From Agromyces agglutinans (GTDB lineage Bacteria > Actinomycetota > Actinomycetes > Actinomycetales > Microbacteriaceae), in contig NZ_WJIF01000009.1 in assembly GCF_009647605.1 (NCBI RefSeq), positions 62,272 to 126,271 of the forward strand: a stretch of 64,000 nt of DNA. Direction: 5' to 3'. The notes beneath the pieces are model-generated. The model was not told the DNA's origin. It did not search any database and worked only from the letters and a program-made list of their open reading frames with translations. This document shows positions 17,574 through 25,674 of the stretch, piece after piece (the first letter of the stretch is position 1; every line of letters starts with the position of its first letter). Made by a program: the position numbers and the translations under genes.

Positions 17574-18353
17574 GTGTCCAAGCGCATCGAAGTCCGAGAC
17601 CTCAACGTCTACTACTCGAAGTTCCTCGCGGTCGAGGGCGTCACGCTCGAGATCGAGCCCCGCAGCGTCACCGCGTTCATCGGCCCGTCGGGCTGCGGCA
17701 AGTCGACCTTCCTCCGCACGCTGAACCGCATGCACGAGGTCATCCCCGGTGCGCGCGTCGAGGGCGAGGTGCTCATCGACGGCAACAACCTCTACGACCC
17801 CGACGTCGACCCGGTGCTCGTGCGCCGTCAGGTGGGCATGGTGTTCCAGCGCCCCAACCCGTTCCCGACGATGTCGATCAGGGAGAACGTGATCGCGGGC
17901 GTCAAGCTGAACAACAGCAAGATCTCGAAATCCGACGCCGACGACCTCGTCGAGCGGTCGCTGCGCGGCGCGAACCTGTGGAACGAGGTCAAGGACCGGC
18001 TCGACCGGCCCGGCTCGGGCCTGTCGGGCGGCCAGCAGCAGCGCCTGTGCATCGCGCGGGCCATCGCGGTCTCCCCCGAGGTCATCCTCATGGACGAGCC
18101 GTGCTCGGCCCTCGACCCGATCTCGACGCTCGCGATCGAGGACCTCATCGAGGAGCTGAAGCAGCAGTACACGATCGTGATCGTCACCCACAACATGCAG
18201 CAGGCGTCGCGGGTGAGCGACAAGACGGCGTTCTTCAACATCGCGGGCACCGGCAAGCCGGGCAAGCTCATCGAGTACGACGAGACGACGACGATCTTCT
18301 CGAACCCGTCGGTCCAGGCGACCGAGGACTACGTCTCCGGCCGCTTCGGCTGA
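17574..18353 (+). CDS. pstB: Phosphate ABC transporter ATP-binding protein PstB
   Basis: Cytoplasmic ATPase driving phosphate import. The 259-residue protein has Walker [11 protein letters not shown]-loop [17 protein letters not shown] signature LSGGQQQRL, Walker [14 protein letters not shown] and the H-loop histidine in VTHNMQQA. The [10 protein letters not shown] sequence is specific to PstB. GTG 17574 follows AGATAGGAAACCC, a moderate ribosome site, 19 bases after the pstA stop. It ends pstSCAB; phoU is not in this operon but 11 kb upstream, so PstB-PhoU signalling here depends on separately expressed partners. Confidence 0.97.
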   Translation: MSKRIEVRDLNVYYSKFLAVEGVTLEIEPRSVTAFIGPSGCGKSTFLRTLNRMHEVIPGARVEGEVLIDGNNLYDPDVDPVLVRRQVGMVFQRPNPFPTMSIRENVIAGVKLNNSKISKSDADDLVERSLRGANLWNEVKDRLDRPGSGLSGGQQQRLCIARAIAVSPEVILMDEPCSALDPISTLAIEDLIEELKQQYTIVIVTHNMQQASRVSDKTAFFNIAGTGKPGKLIEYDETTTIFSNPSVQATEDYVSGRFG

Positions 18354-18395
18354 GTCGCCGGTGCCCGGTCGACGCTCGAGCGGTCGCGGTCGCGG

Positions 18396-19283
18396 TCAGT
18401 CGCGCGGCGTCAACAGGTAGGCGTTGAAGCCCGCGGTCGTCTCGGCGTCGTAGGGCATCGGCTCGCCGTCGAGAGCCGTGATGCCGGCCGCGAGCCGAAC
18501 GCTCGACACCAGCCACGCGGCATCCGCGGTGCGCAGTTCATCGATCGGGATGTCTCGATACTCGACCCGCTCGCCCGTTGCGGCGAGGTGCTCGAACAGG
18601 CTCTGCTGCGTCGTGCCGTGCAGGATCGCACCCGACGGCGCCGGCGTCGCGTACACGCCGTCGCGCCGGAGGATCACGCTCGAGGTCGGCCCCTCCATGG
18701 CGTACCCGTCGGAGGACACGAAGACCGTGTCATCGGCCCCGCGACGCTTCGCCTCTCGGATCGCCGCCATGTTCACGGCGTACGAGAGCGTCTTCGCCCC
18801 GAGCAGGAGCCACGGCGCGCGCTCGGCCGCACCTCGGTCGTACCCGCGATCGAGCGTCACGACGCGGATACCGTGTTCGCGCGGGCCGCTGAAGTCGGCG
18901 GCGCGGGACGCCGCGAGCCACGCCGTCGGTGCCGGACCGTGCTCGACGCCCCGGCTCAGCACGAGCTTGATGCCGAACTCGCCGGTCTGCGGCAGGCCCG
19001 CGAGGGCGGTCGCGATCGCGGCCTCCCACTGCGCGAGGTTGGGTTCGGGGAGCTCGCAGATGCGGGCCGAGTTGCGCAGCCGCTCGAGATGCGGGCGCAC
19101 CTCCTGGGCGTGTCCGTCGACGACGCCGATCGTCTCGAAGATGCCGTCGCCGCGCTGCGTCGACAGCTCGCCGACCCGCAGGGCGGGCTCGGTCGCGTCG
19201 ACCGGCCGGAACGTGGCGCCGAGGTCGACGTCGACGGCGTCGGCGGGCACGGGATCGATGAGCAGCGTCACGGTGTCGGGCAT
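18396..19283 (-). CDS. Class IV aminotransferase (aminodeoxychorismate lyase-like)
   Basis: A 295-residue PLP enzyme of fold type IV, the family of aminodeoxychorismate lyase (PabC, folate pathway), branched-chain and D-amino acid aminotransferases. The PLP-binding lysine is in WLLLGAKTLSYAVNM. The cofactor phosphate and carboxylate loops show as GTTQQSLFEHL and GPTSSVIL. An early RGDGIFET motif is typical of PabC-like members. The length fits. Without pab genes nearby the exact activity is uncertain, but PabC-type lyase is my first choice. ATG 19283 opens the conserved region. It is convergent with pstB (42 bases apart). Confidence 0.85.
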   Translation of the reverse strand: MPDTVTLLIDPVPADAVDVDLGATFRPVDATEPALRVGELSTQRGDGIFETIGVVDGHAQEVRPHLERLRNSARICELPEPNLAQWEAAIATALAGLPQTGEFGIKLVLSRGVEHGPAPTAWLAASRAADFSGPREHGIRVVTLDRGYDRGAAERAPWLLLGAKTLSYAVNMAAIREAKRRGADDTVFVSSDGYAMEGPTSSVILRRDGVYATPAPSGAILHGTTQQSLFEHLAATGERVEYRDIPIDELRTADAAWLVSSVRLAAGITALDGEPMPYDAETTAGFNAYLLTPRD

Positions 19284-19580
19284 GCTCCGATGCTACGCGC
19301 GGCGCTGCGAAGCGGCGATCCGACGGAGGCGCCGGGTGGCGCGGAGCCCGACCGGCTTGCCCGGTGGCGGTGAGCCGGGTGCCGGGCAGCGAAATGCCGG
19401 GCCGCAGAACGCCTCTCGGCGCGAGGCCGCTCGGAGCGGCGAATATTGGAGCCCGGGGTTACTGCGGCCCGGCACATTCGAGTGTAACCGAGGCGCCGGC
19501 CGGTGTATTCCGGCCGGCCCGGTCGACCGTGCGAGCCCGGTCGACCGTGCGAGCCGTACCAGCCGAGCTCGCCCGCCCGC
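19284..19580. other. 297-base intergenic region with a hairpin and an 18-bp tandem duplication
   Basis: I see no credible gene here. It contains a 9-bp stem hairpin (19495-19503 with 19510-19518, loop TGTATT) that may end the upstream minus-strand transcript (the 19581-20219 gene). It also has two head-to-tail copies of an 18-bp unit (CGGTCGACCGTGCGAGCC) at 19520-19555. The rest is GC-rich with scattered short GCCGGG repeats. Confidence 0.6.
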
Positions 19581-20219
19581 TCAGTCGAGCGAGTCGTGCC
19601 GCCAGAGCCGCGCGCACGACGCGAGTTCGGCCGCCAGTTCGGTGAGCCGCAGCGCCCGCCTCGTGAGGTCGCCCGACCGGTCGGGGTGCACCGCGTCCGA
19701 GGCATCCGCATCGTCGGCGAGGTCGGCGAACCCGGCCGCGGCGACCCGGCAGAAGGCGGCGGCGCGGTCGAGGGCGACCGCGAAGTCGCCCGTGAACACG
19801 CCGTGCAGGATCGTGTCGGCGAGGTCGCGCACCTCGTCGGGGCCGGTCGGGATCGCGGCGCCGGCGACCACCTGGTCGATGGTGTGCGACACCTCGGTGC
19901 CGCGCTGGAACGCGAGGCTGGTGCCCGCCGCATCTTGGCGGATGAGCGTGCGCAGCAGGTAGATGCGCCAGAGCGCGCCGGGCAGGCTCTTCGCCGAGGC
20001 CTGCGCCCACAGTTCGGCGATCGTGTCGATGCCGTGGCGATCGGTGTACTCGACGAGCCGCTGCACGGTCTCGGGGTCGGGGTCGGCGCGCACCCTCGAG
20101 AGGAGCGCGGCGGCGGTGTCGTGCGCGACGCGGCTGATCGCGGCGGGATCGTCGCCGCCGTGGAAGCCCTCGAACATGCCGGGCGGGAACCGGGTCGGTC
20201 GGTGGAATTCGGCTGCCAT
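19581..20219 (-). CDS. Conserved actinobacterial protein of unknown function
   Basis: A soluble, helix-rich protein of 212 residues with no signal peptide or membrane segment. Recognisable blocks are EFHRPTRFPPGMFEGFHGG at the N-terminus, then RVAHDTAAALLSRVR, HGIDTIAELWA and PGALWRIYLLRTLIRQD, and a C-terminal helical repeat ending CARLWRHDSLD. I recall homologues throughout Microbacteriaceae, some carrying the label 'RNA polymerase subunit beta', which nothing in the sequence supports. ATG 20219 is chosen; a GTG three codons earlier (20228) is possible, and neither has a clear ribosome site. It is followed by the hairpin at 19495. The function is unknown. Confidence 0.75.
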   Translation of the reverse strand: MAAEFHRPTRFPPGMFEGFHGGDDPAAISRVAHDTAAALLSRVRADPDPETVQRLVEYTDRHGIDTIAELWAQASAKSLPGALWRIYLLRTLIRQDAAGTSLAFQRGTEVSHTIDQVVAGAAIPTGPDEVRDLADTILHGVFTGDFAVALDRAAAFCRVAAAGFADLADDADASDAVHPDRSGDLTRRALRLTELAAELASCARLWRHDSLD

Positions 20220-20241
20220 CACCGACACGATACCCGCTCGG

Positions 20242-20730
20242 TCAGTCGGCGGGCCCGGTGCCGACGGCTCGGGCAGCCGTGACGGCCTCGACGAGCGCGG
20301 ATCGCCAGTTGGGGCCCATCCGCTCGTAGGTCACCCGTGCGTGGCAGTTACGGCAGCGGACGTCGCATTTGTCGATCTCCTCCGACACCCGGGCCCAGGA
20401 GTATGCGGCCTTCGCGAGCTTCATGACCTCCGCCGTCTTCGCCTCGCCCAGGCGATGGTCGAAGTCGAGCACGCGGAGGTCGACCTCCCCGCAGTCGACG
20501 CAGGGGTGTGCCAGCAGGTACGCGCCGATGCGCTCGAGGTTCGCGGCCCTCGTCTTCGCGACCTGGGCGGCGACCGCCCGGCGATGCACCTCGAGGTTGT
20601 CGGCGTAGTACCGCCGCGACCGTGCTCGATTGCACTCGCGGCAAACCGACTGCAGGCCGTCTGCCGAGGCCGCCCGCCGATTGAACGCCGTGTCATCGAG
20701 CGAGCTGCGGCAGGTCGAACACACCTTCAT
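20242..20730 (-). CDS. HNH-type zinc-binding protein (putative endonuclease)
   Basis: A 162-residue protein with three zinc-knuckle pairs. The N-terminus has CSTC (about residue 4) and CREC (about 31); the C-terminal half has CVDCGEVDLRVLDFDHR and, about 40 residues later, CDVRCRNCHARVTYERMG. The CxxC, D-H and CxxCH arrangement is an HNH (beta-beta-alpha metal) nuclease core. Between them is a basic coiled helix (RARSRRYYADNLEVHRRAV). The ATG at 20730 begins directly with the first zinc knuckle. Proteins of this kind occur in phages and in chromosomes; here there are no other phage genes. It sits next to tRNA-Lys. Nuclease activity is inferred. Confidence 0.75.
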   Translation of the reverse strand: MKVCSTCRSSLDDTAFNRRAASADGLQSVCRECNRARSRRYYADNLEVHRRAVAAQVAKTRAANLERIGAYLLAHPCVDCGEVDLRVLDFDHRLGEAKTAEVMKLAKAAYSWARVSEEIDKCDVRCRNCHARVTYERMGPNWRSALVEAVTAARAVGTGPAD

Positions 20731-20789
20731 GATCGGAAGGATAGGGGCGGCCGCCGACGCGGGGATCGTGCCGACCGGGCGTGGCCGAG

Positions 20790-20862
20790 TGCCCCCCGTC
20801 AGGCTCGAACTGACGACCCGCGGATTAAAAGTCCGCTGCTCTACCAACTGAGCTAGAGGGGC
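20790..20862 (-). tRNA. tRNA-Lys (anticodon UUU)
   Basis: A complete 73-nucleotide cloverleaf. The acceptor stem pairs GCCCCTC with GGGGGGC. The D-loop contains AGCTCAGTTGGTAGAGC, the anticodon stem GCGGA/TCCGC encloses CTTTTAA (anticodon TTT), and the T-arm has GTTCGAGCC. The discriminator base is A, and CCA is not encoded (the following bases are CTC), so it is added post-transcriptionally. It lies between the HNH gene and the LuxR-type regulator. Confidence 0.97.
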
Positions 20863-20895
20863 TCGCGCCTATTCTTCCATGTCCCCCGCGGCGCC

Positions 20896-21579
20896 TCACC
20901 ACTCCGGCGCGTTCACCAGGCCGTGCTCGAACGCCCAGATCACGACGTGCACGCGGTCGGGCAGGGCGAGCTTCACCAGGACGGCCGCGACGTGGGTCTT
21001 CACGGTGTTGCCCGTCAGGCGCAGGCGCTCGCCGATCACCTCGTTCGACGCACCGGTGAGCAGTTCGCGCAGCACGTCGCGTTCCCGAGCCGTGAGCGGA
21101 GCGAGCAGCACCTCGGGATCGGCCGGCTCGGACGCCCGCGCGACGAAGTCCACGAGGCTCGCCGTCGCACGCGGGGCGACCACCGAATCGCCGGCGTGGA
21201 CGGCGCGGATCGCCGCGGCGATCTCATCGCTGGAGGCATCCTTCGTCAGGAACCCGCTCGCGCCGGCGCGGATGGCGGCGAACACGTACTCGTCGAGGTC
21301 GTACGTCGTGAGCACGAGCACGCGGGTGCCCGGGTGCTCGGCGGCGAGCCGGCGGGTTGCGGCGATCCCGTCGAGTCGGGGCATCCGGATGTCCATGAGC
21401 ACGACGTCGATCCGATGCCGTCTCACGAGCTCGACGAGTTCGGCGCCGTCGCGCGCCTCGCCGACCACGGCGAGATCGGCGTGCGGCTCGAGCATGGCGG
21501 CGACGGCCGACCGGATCAGGTCCTGGTCGTCGGCGATCGCGACGCGGACGGGGGTGGCGCCACGGTTCGACTCGGTCAC
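20896..21579 (-). CDS. NarL/LuxR-family response regulator
   Basis: A 227-residue cytoplasmic regulator: receiver domain (about 10-130) with IADDQ acidic pocket, phospho-acceptor Asp in VLMDIRMPRLDG, and switch Lys in FLTKDASSDEI, then a LuxR helix-turn-helix (about 160-222) with LTARERDVLRELLTGASNEV and NTVKTHVAAVLVKLAL. GTG 21579 overlaps the kinase stop by GTGA. Together with the upstream kinase it forms a DesK/NarL-type pair. The likely target is its divergent neighbour, the membrane protein at 22995, through the 24-bp palindrome at 22901. The signal is unknown. Confidence 0.92.
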   Translation of the reverse strand: MTESNRGATPVRVAIADDQDLIRSAVAAMLEPHADLAVVGEARDGAELVELVRRHRIDVVLMDIRMPRLDGIAATRRLAAEHPGTRVLVLTTYDLDEYVFAAIRAGASGFLTKDASSDEIAAAIRAVHAGDSVVAPRATASLVDFVARASEPADPEVLLAPLTARERDVLRELLTGASNEVIGERLRLTGNTVKTHVAAVLVKLALPDRVHVVIWAFEHGLVNAPEW

Positions 21580-22868
21580 GTCGGCCCGTCCGCCCCTGCG
21601 GGACCACCCGTGAGGATCGGGAGGACGGCGCGGACCCGCCAACCCTCGCCGTCGGGCCTCCGACCGGTCTCGAGGCGGCCGCCGACCTGGGCGACCCGGT
21701 CGGACATGCCGCGGATGCCGCGTCCCGAAGCGGTGTCCGAGGCCTCGACCGACCGCCCGTCGTCGTCGATCGTGAGCACGACCGATTCGCGGCCCCACTC
21801 GAGGCGCAGTTCGCTGCGGGTCGGTGCGGGCGCGTGCTTCAGCGTGTTGGTCAGCGACTCCTGCGCGACCCGGTAGATCGTGAGGCCGAGTCCGGGGCTC
21901 GCGGAGGAGCCTTCGCCCACCTCGACGAGCATCACCGCGCGCTCCGGCCCGCGAACCCGCTCGACGAGTTCCCGGAGGTCGGCGATGCCCGGCGTGGGCC
22001 GCAACGCATCCGCCGCGGTGCCGGCGGATGCCGAGGCGTCCCCGAGTGTGCTGAGCAGTCCCCGCATGTCGGCCATCGCGCCGCGGCCGGTCCCGATGAC
22101 ATGCTCGACCGCGGCGCGGGCGCGGACCGGGTCGAGGTCGAGCAGGACCCGCGCGGCTTCGGCCTGCGCCACGACGACCGCGAGCGAGTGGGCGACGACG
22201 TCGTGCAGATCCCGGCCGATGCGCTGGCGTTCCTCGGCGATGACGGCGCGTTCCCGCTGCCGGCCGAGTTCGACCGCCTGTTCACGCGCGAGTGCCTGGG
22301 CTGCTCGCTTCCGGAGGGACTCCCGCCGGTACCGGCCGAGTGCCCATGCGGCGCCGATCGATGCGACGAGGAACCCCGCGAGCGCGATGAGCGCCCCGGG
22401 CGGTGCGGCGAAGCCCGACCGGGCGTCTGACTCGTGGACGGCGGCGACCCAGGTCATGAGGCCCGCCCCGGCCAGGCCGATGGCCGGCGCGGCGATCGCC
22501 GCGACCCGGTCGTCGCTGGCGGCGACGCTGTAGACGAGCACGAGGTACACCGCGCTGCTCGGCAGCAGCACGGCGACCGTCGGTGCGAACGGCAGGCTCA
22601 GCGCGACGAGCCCGAGCATCGCCGCCGAGGCGACCGCCACGGCACCGCGCGGACGGACCTTGCGCAGCACGACCGTGAGGTGCAGGACCAGGAAGCACAG
22701 CAGGACGCCCCCGACCCAGGCGGCGAGGTCACGGCCGGGCACCGACCGGAGCAGTTCGACGATCGTCAGCGGAAGCAGTCCCGCGGCGAGGGCGCCCGCC
22801 CAGACCCAGTCGGCGACGGAGGGCGCGCGCCGGACGGGCCGGCCCGGTTCAGGAGAGGCATCCGACAT
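21576..22868 (-). CDS. Sensor histidine kinase, HisKA_3 (DesK/NarX-like) family
   Basis: A 430-residue kinase partner of the adjacent LuxR-type regulator. The N-terminal half (about 20-170) has five or six transmembrane segments in a compact hairpin arrangement with little extracellular sequence, suggesting it senses the membrane or a membrane partner. The dimerisation/phospho-acceptor segment is ERQRIGRDLHDVVAHSLAVV with the phosphorylated His in DLHDVVAHS. The ATPase domain has a LTNTLKHAP N-box, TIDDDG and ASGRGIRGMSDRV. Its ATG at 22868 is 126 bases from the divergent membrane-protein start. I infer that its output controls that gene and itself. Confidence 0.9.
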   Translation of the reverse strand: MSDASPEPGRPVRRAPSVADWVWAGALAAGLLPLTIVELLRSVPGRDLAAWVGGVLLCFLVLHLTVVLRKVRPRGAVAVASAAMLGLVALSLPFAPTVAVLLPSSAVYLVLVYSVAASDDRVAAIAAPAIGLAGAGLMTWVAAVHESDARSGFAAPPGALIALAGFLVASIGAAWALGRYRRESLRKRAAQALAREQAVELGRQRERAVIAEERQRIGRDLHDVVAHSLAVVVAQAEAARVLLDLDPVRARAAVEHVIGTGRGAMADMRGLLSTLGDASASAGTAADALRPTPGIADLRELVERVRGPERAVMLVEVGEGSSASPGLGLTIYRVAQESLTNTLKHAPAPTRSELRLEWGRESVVLTIDDDGRSVEASDTASGRGIRGMSDRVAQVGGRLETGRRPDGEGWRVRAVLPILTGGPAGADGPT

Positions 22869-22900
22869 CGCTCGACACGCTACCGGTCTCCCGACGACGT

Positions 22901-22924
22901 CGCCTCACCCGATCGGGTGAGGCG
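22901..22924. promoter_or_regulatory. 24-bp perfect palindrome in the divergent promoter
   Basis: The half-site CGCCTCACCCGA (22901-22912) is followed immediately by its exact reverse complement (22913-22924). The site is 32 bases before the kinase start and 70 bases before the membrane-protein start. Perfect dyads of this size between a LuxR-type system and a divergent gene are typical operators. Binding by the adjacent response regulator is inferred. Confidence 0.65.
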
Positions 22925-22994
22925 GCCCGGCGCGCATGCGGGCACGCTTCCGGTGGGCCGGGACACCGGCCCCGGACGATGAGGAGCGGATGAC

Positions 22995-24200
22995 ATGCCG
23001 ATCGAGCGAACACCTGCGACGCGAGCGGTCCCACCGCCGGCCGCACCACCGACCGAACGGGGTGCACGAGGCGCGAGGCCGACATCCGGGGCACGAGGCA
23101 TCCGATCCCTCGCGATCGGCGCGATCGTCGCCTCGGCGACGATGGCGGTGATCGGCATCGCCTGGCTCCTGCTGCCGGAGCTCGACCCCTTCGCGAGCGG
23201 CGTGCTGTCGAGCCTCGCGACCGCCCTGTTCGGCCCGCACGCCGCGGCCGCCCTGGCGGCGGCGCTCGGGCTCGGAGGCGTCCTGCTCGGCATCGCGGTC
23301 GCACGGACCGCACGACCGCTCCACAACGCCGCCCCGATCGCCGTCGGCGGTCTCGTCATCGCGGTGGGCCTGGCCTTCGGGTTCGGCAGCTTCGCCGTCA
23401 TCGCGTTCGCGGGCTACCTGTTCGGCCTCGCCGCGGTGATCGCCGGCGCAGCGACCGTCGTCGTGCTGCTGTTCCGCAGGCCCCGGCTCGGTGTGCCCCT
23501 CCTCGCCGCCCTGCTCGCACTGCTCGCGGCCGCGGTCTGGCTCGCGGGACTCACGCTCGAGGGTGTGGTCGAGTTCGCCCGCGAATTCGGCGACACGCTC
23601 GTCGGCACGATGGGCGATCTCGCCGTCAGCGCGCTGGCGGTCGCGACGACGGTCCTCTGGGTGGCGGTCGCCTTCCGAGTCCTGCACGGCACGCCTGCGC
23701 TGCGGCGCGTAGAGGGATGGCTCGTGCGACACCGTCGGATGCTGGCCGTGCTCGCCGCGCTCGGTCCGGTGCCCTACCTGCTCGCGCGCCTGACCTGGCT
23801 GACGCCCTGGCCGCAGTTCGGGCCCGACGCCGAGGCGATGGAACCGGCGGTCCTCGCCACCGGCCTCATGCTCGGCGCGGGAGCCGCGGCCGCGAGCCTG
23901 CTCACCCTCGGCCTGATCCTGCCGTGGGGCCGCGTGTTCCCGACGTGGATCCCGCGGGTCGGGGGTCGCCCGGTGCCGGTGCCCGCGGGGACGATCCCCG
24001 GATTCGCCGCCGCCGGGGTGCTGTGCGTCGCGGCGGGACCCTTGCTGGCCATGGCGTTCGCCGACGGTTCGTTCGCCGAGGCCATGACCCTCGCGCTCGT
24101 GCTGCCCCTGTGGTTCTGGGGTCCGATGCTCGCCCTCGCGGTGTCGGCGTACCGAGCCTGGCGGATCGACGACGACCGGGCCGCAGCTTCGGCCCGTTGA
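22995..24200 (+). CDS. Multi-pass membrane protein of unknown function
   Basis: A 401-residue protein with a polar, Pro/Arg-rich N-terminus of about 37 residues, then about ten hydrophobic segments, among them SLAIGAIVASATMAVIGIAW, AAALAAALGLGGVLLGIAV, LPLWFWGPMLALAVSAY and others. I see no transporter signature and no catalytic motif. ATG 22995 has GAGGAG (22981-22986) upstream. It is divergent from the two-component system across a 24-bp palindrome, a layout often seen for ABC or membrane proteins controlled by DesK/LuxR-type pairs. The function may be related to the signal sensed by that kinase; I cannot say more. Confidence 0.78.
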   Translation: MPIERTPATRAVPPPAAPPTERGARGARPTSGARGIRSLAIGAIVASATMAVIGIAWLLLPELDPFASGVLSSLATALFGPHAAAALAAALGLGGVLLGIAVARTARPLHNAAPIAVGGLVIAVGLAFGFGSFAVIAFAGYLFGLAAVIAGAATVVVLLFRRPRLGVPLLAALLALLAAAVWLAGLTLEGVVEFAREFGDTLVGTMGDLAVSALAVATTVLWVAVAFRVLHGTPALRRVEGWLVRHRRMLAVLAALGPVPYLLARLTWLTPWPQFGPDAEAMEPAVLATGLMLGAGAAAASLLTLGLILPWGRVFPTWIPRVGGRPVPVPAGTIPGFAAAGVLCVAAGPLLAMAFADGSFAEAMTLALVLPLWFWGPMLALAVSAYRAWRIDDDRAAASAR

Positions 24201-24522
24201 CGCCAGGAGCGCTACGGCCGTCTCACGCCTCCGGAGCACCGCCAGACGGGAGCCCGCCGGGCCGCGCGATGCGGGCCACCCCGCCGAATGCGCGTTCCGG
24301 ATCGGTCGCTCCCGTCACGGCGGCTCCTCCCCAGGTGTCCCCTTCCGCACGACAACGTGCGGTGCATTCACCGTAGACTCCTGCGGCGCGCGATACCAGA
24401 CCCGACCGCGAATCCTTCACCCGTGGTTCACCTCGTGTTCGGGCGAGCGCGGCGGACGCCGGGGGACGCCACGCGGGCCGGCAGACCCGGTGACCCGGCG
24501 CTGCGACCCCGGTCCGGCGGTG
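24201..24522. other. 322-base gap holding a third PHO-box-like repeat and a small hairpin
   Basis: No convincing protein gene lies here. At 24415-24443 there are three heptamers at an exact 11-base period: CTTCACC (24415), GTTCACC (24426) and GTTCGGG (24437). A 6-bp stem hairpin (24345-24350 with 24357-24362) and a TAGACT hexamer (24374) lie upstream on the plus strand. No plus-strand gene follows within 1 kb. Possible explanations are an unannotated small RNA, a very short ORF on either strand, or a relic. Confidence 0.45.
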
Positions 24523-25572
24523 TCAGCCGACCAGCGAGCGGAACGCCCGCATGAGCGCGACCCGGTCGGCGGAGGCCTGGGCGAGCGGCGTCACCGTGAG
24601 CGTCGTGACCCCAGCGTCGCGGAACGCCTGCACGCGATCGGCGACCTCCGCGGCCGATCCGATGAGCGAGATCGCGCGCACGAGTTCGTCGGGCACGGCG
24701 GCGATCGCCTCGGCCTTGCGGCCATCGAGGTAGAGGTCCTGGATCACGCGGACCTCGTCGGCGAAGCCGTAGCTCGCGACGAGGTCGTTGTAGAAGTTCT
24801 TGCCGCGCGCGCCCATGCCGCCGACGTACAGGGCGAGGTTGGGCTTCACGGCGGCGAGCGCGGCCTCGACGAGCTCGGGCCGGTCGGTGATCGCGAGCGC
24901 GGGGCTCGCGAACACGTCGAGGTCGCCGAGCTCGGCGGCCCGGCGCGAGCGGCCGGCGGCGAGCGCCTCGCCCCACACGTCGGTCGCCCGCTCGGGGTGG
25001 AAGAACATCGGCAGCCAGCCGTCGGCGATCTCGGCGGTCTGCTCGACCGACTTCGGCCCGAGGGCGGCGACCGTGATCGGGATGCGGTCGCGCACGGGGT
25101 GGTTGATCAGCTTGAGCGGCTTGCCGAGCCCGGTGCCCTCGCCCTCGGGCAGCGGGATGCGGTAGTGCCGCCCCTCGTGGACGACGGGCTCTCGCCGCCA
25201 GACCTGCCGGCACACCTCGATGAGCTCCCGCGTGCGGCCGAGGGGCGCGTCGTAGCGCACGCCGTGGAATCCCTCGATGACCTGCGGCCCCGAGGCGCCG
25301 ACGCCGAGCTCGAACCTCCCGCCCGAGACGTAGTCGAGTCCCGCCGCGGTCATCGCGGTGAGCGTGGGCGTGCGCGTGTAGAGCTGGAGGATGCCGGCCA
25401 TGAGCGTCATGCGCTCGGTGCGCGCGGCGAGGAAGCCGAGCTGGCTGACCGCGTCGAACGAGTACGCCTCGGGCACGGCGATGAGGTCGACGCCGGATGC
25501 CTCGAGCTCGGCGACCTCGTCGGCCGCCTCGCGGAACCCGCCCGCGTAGTTCAGGAACATCCCGACGCGCAT
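24523..25572 (-). CDS. LLM-class (luciferase-like) F420-dependent oxidoreductase
   Basis: A 349-residue (beta/alpha)8 flavin/F420 oxidoreductase. Family features: start MRVGMFLNYAGG, then LAARTERMTLMAGILQLYTR, the GGRFELGVGASGPQVIEGFHG cofactor loop, TVAALGPKSVEQTAEIADGWLP and a C-terminal PDELVRAISLIGSAAEVADRV. Many actinobacterial members use coenzyme F420 rather than FMN, so I name it that way, but the cofactor is not decided by sequence alone. ATG 25572 is chosen because GAGGAG lies five bases upstream; a GTG at 25578 is the alternative. The substrate is unknown. It is divergent from marP with about 100 bases between. Confidence 0.88.
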   Translation of the reverse strand: MRVGMFLNYAGGFREAADEVAELEASGVDLIAVPEAYSFDAVSQLGFLAARTERMTLMAGILQLYTRTPTLTAMTAAGLDYVSGGRFELGVGASGPQVIEGFHGVRYDAPLGRTRELIEVCRQVWRREPVVHEGRHYRIPLPEGEGTGLGKPLKLINHPVRDRIPITVAALGPKSVEQTAEIADGWLPMFFHPERATDVWGEALAAGRSRRAAELGDLDVFASPALAITDRPELVEAALAAVKPNLALYVGGMGARGKNFYNDLVASYGFADEVRVIQDLYLDGRKAEAIAAVPDELVRAISLIGSAAEVADRVQAFRDAGVTTLTVTPLAQASADRVALMRAFRSLVG

Positions 25573-25674
25573 CGTCACTCCTCATCGTGTGCCGTCGCGC
25601 CGGTCGCGCGAGCATTCCGACCCTACCCGACCGCGTCTGGGCAGGATCCCAGACGGGTACGGAAGGCTTGGGGC

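Noticed and set aside
14226..17605. Long minus-strand frames across pstS, pstC and pstA
   Set aside because: Composition shadows of the pst operon; no recognisable domains and no ribosome sites.
20242..20900. A genomic island at tRNA-Lys
   Set aside because: No integrase, no direct repeat of the tRNA 3' end and no change in composition; only a lone HNH-type gene.
24223..24554. Two short ORFs (65 and 88 codons) on opposite strands in the gap near 24.4 kb
   Set aside because: Arg/Pro/Gly-rich with no conserved block. I keep the PHO-box-like repeat as a finding but do not call either ORF a gene.
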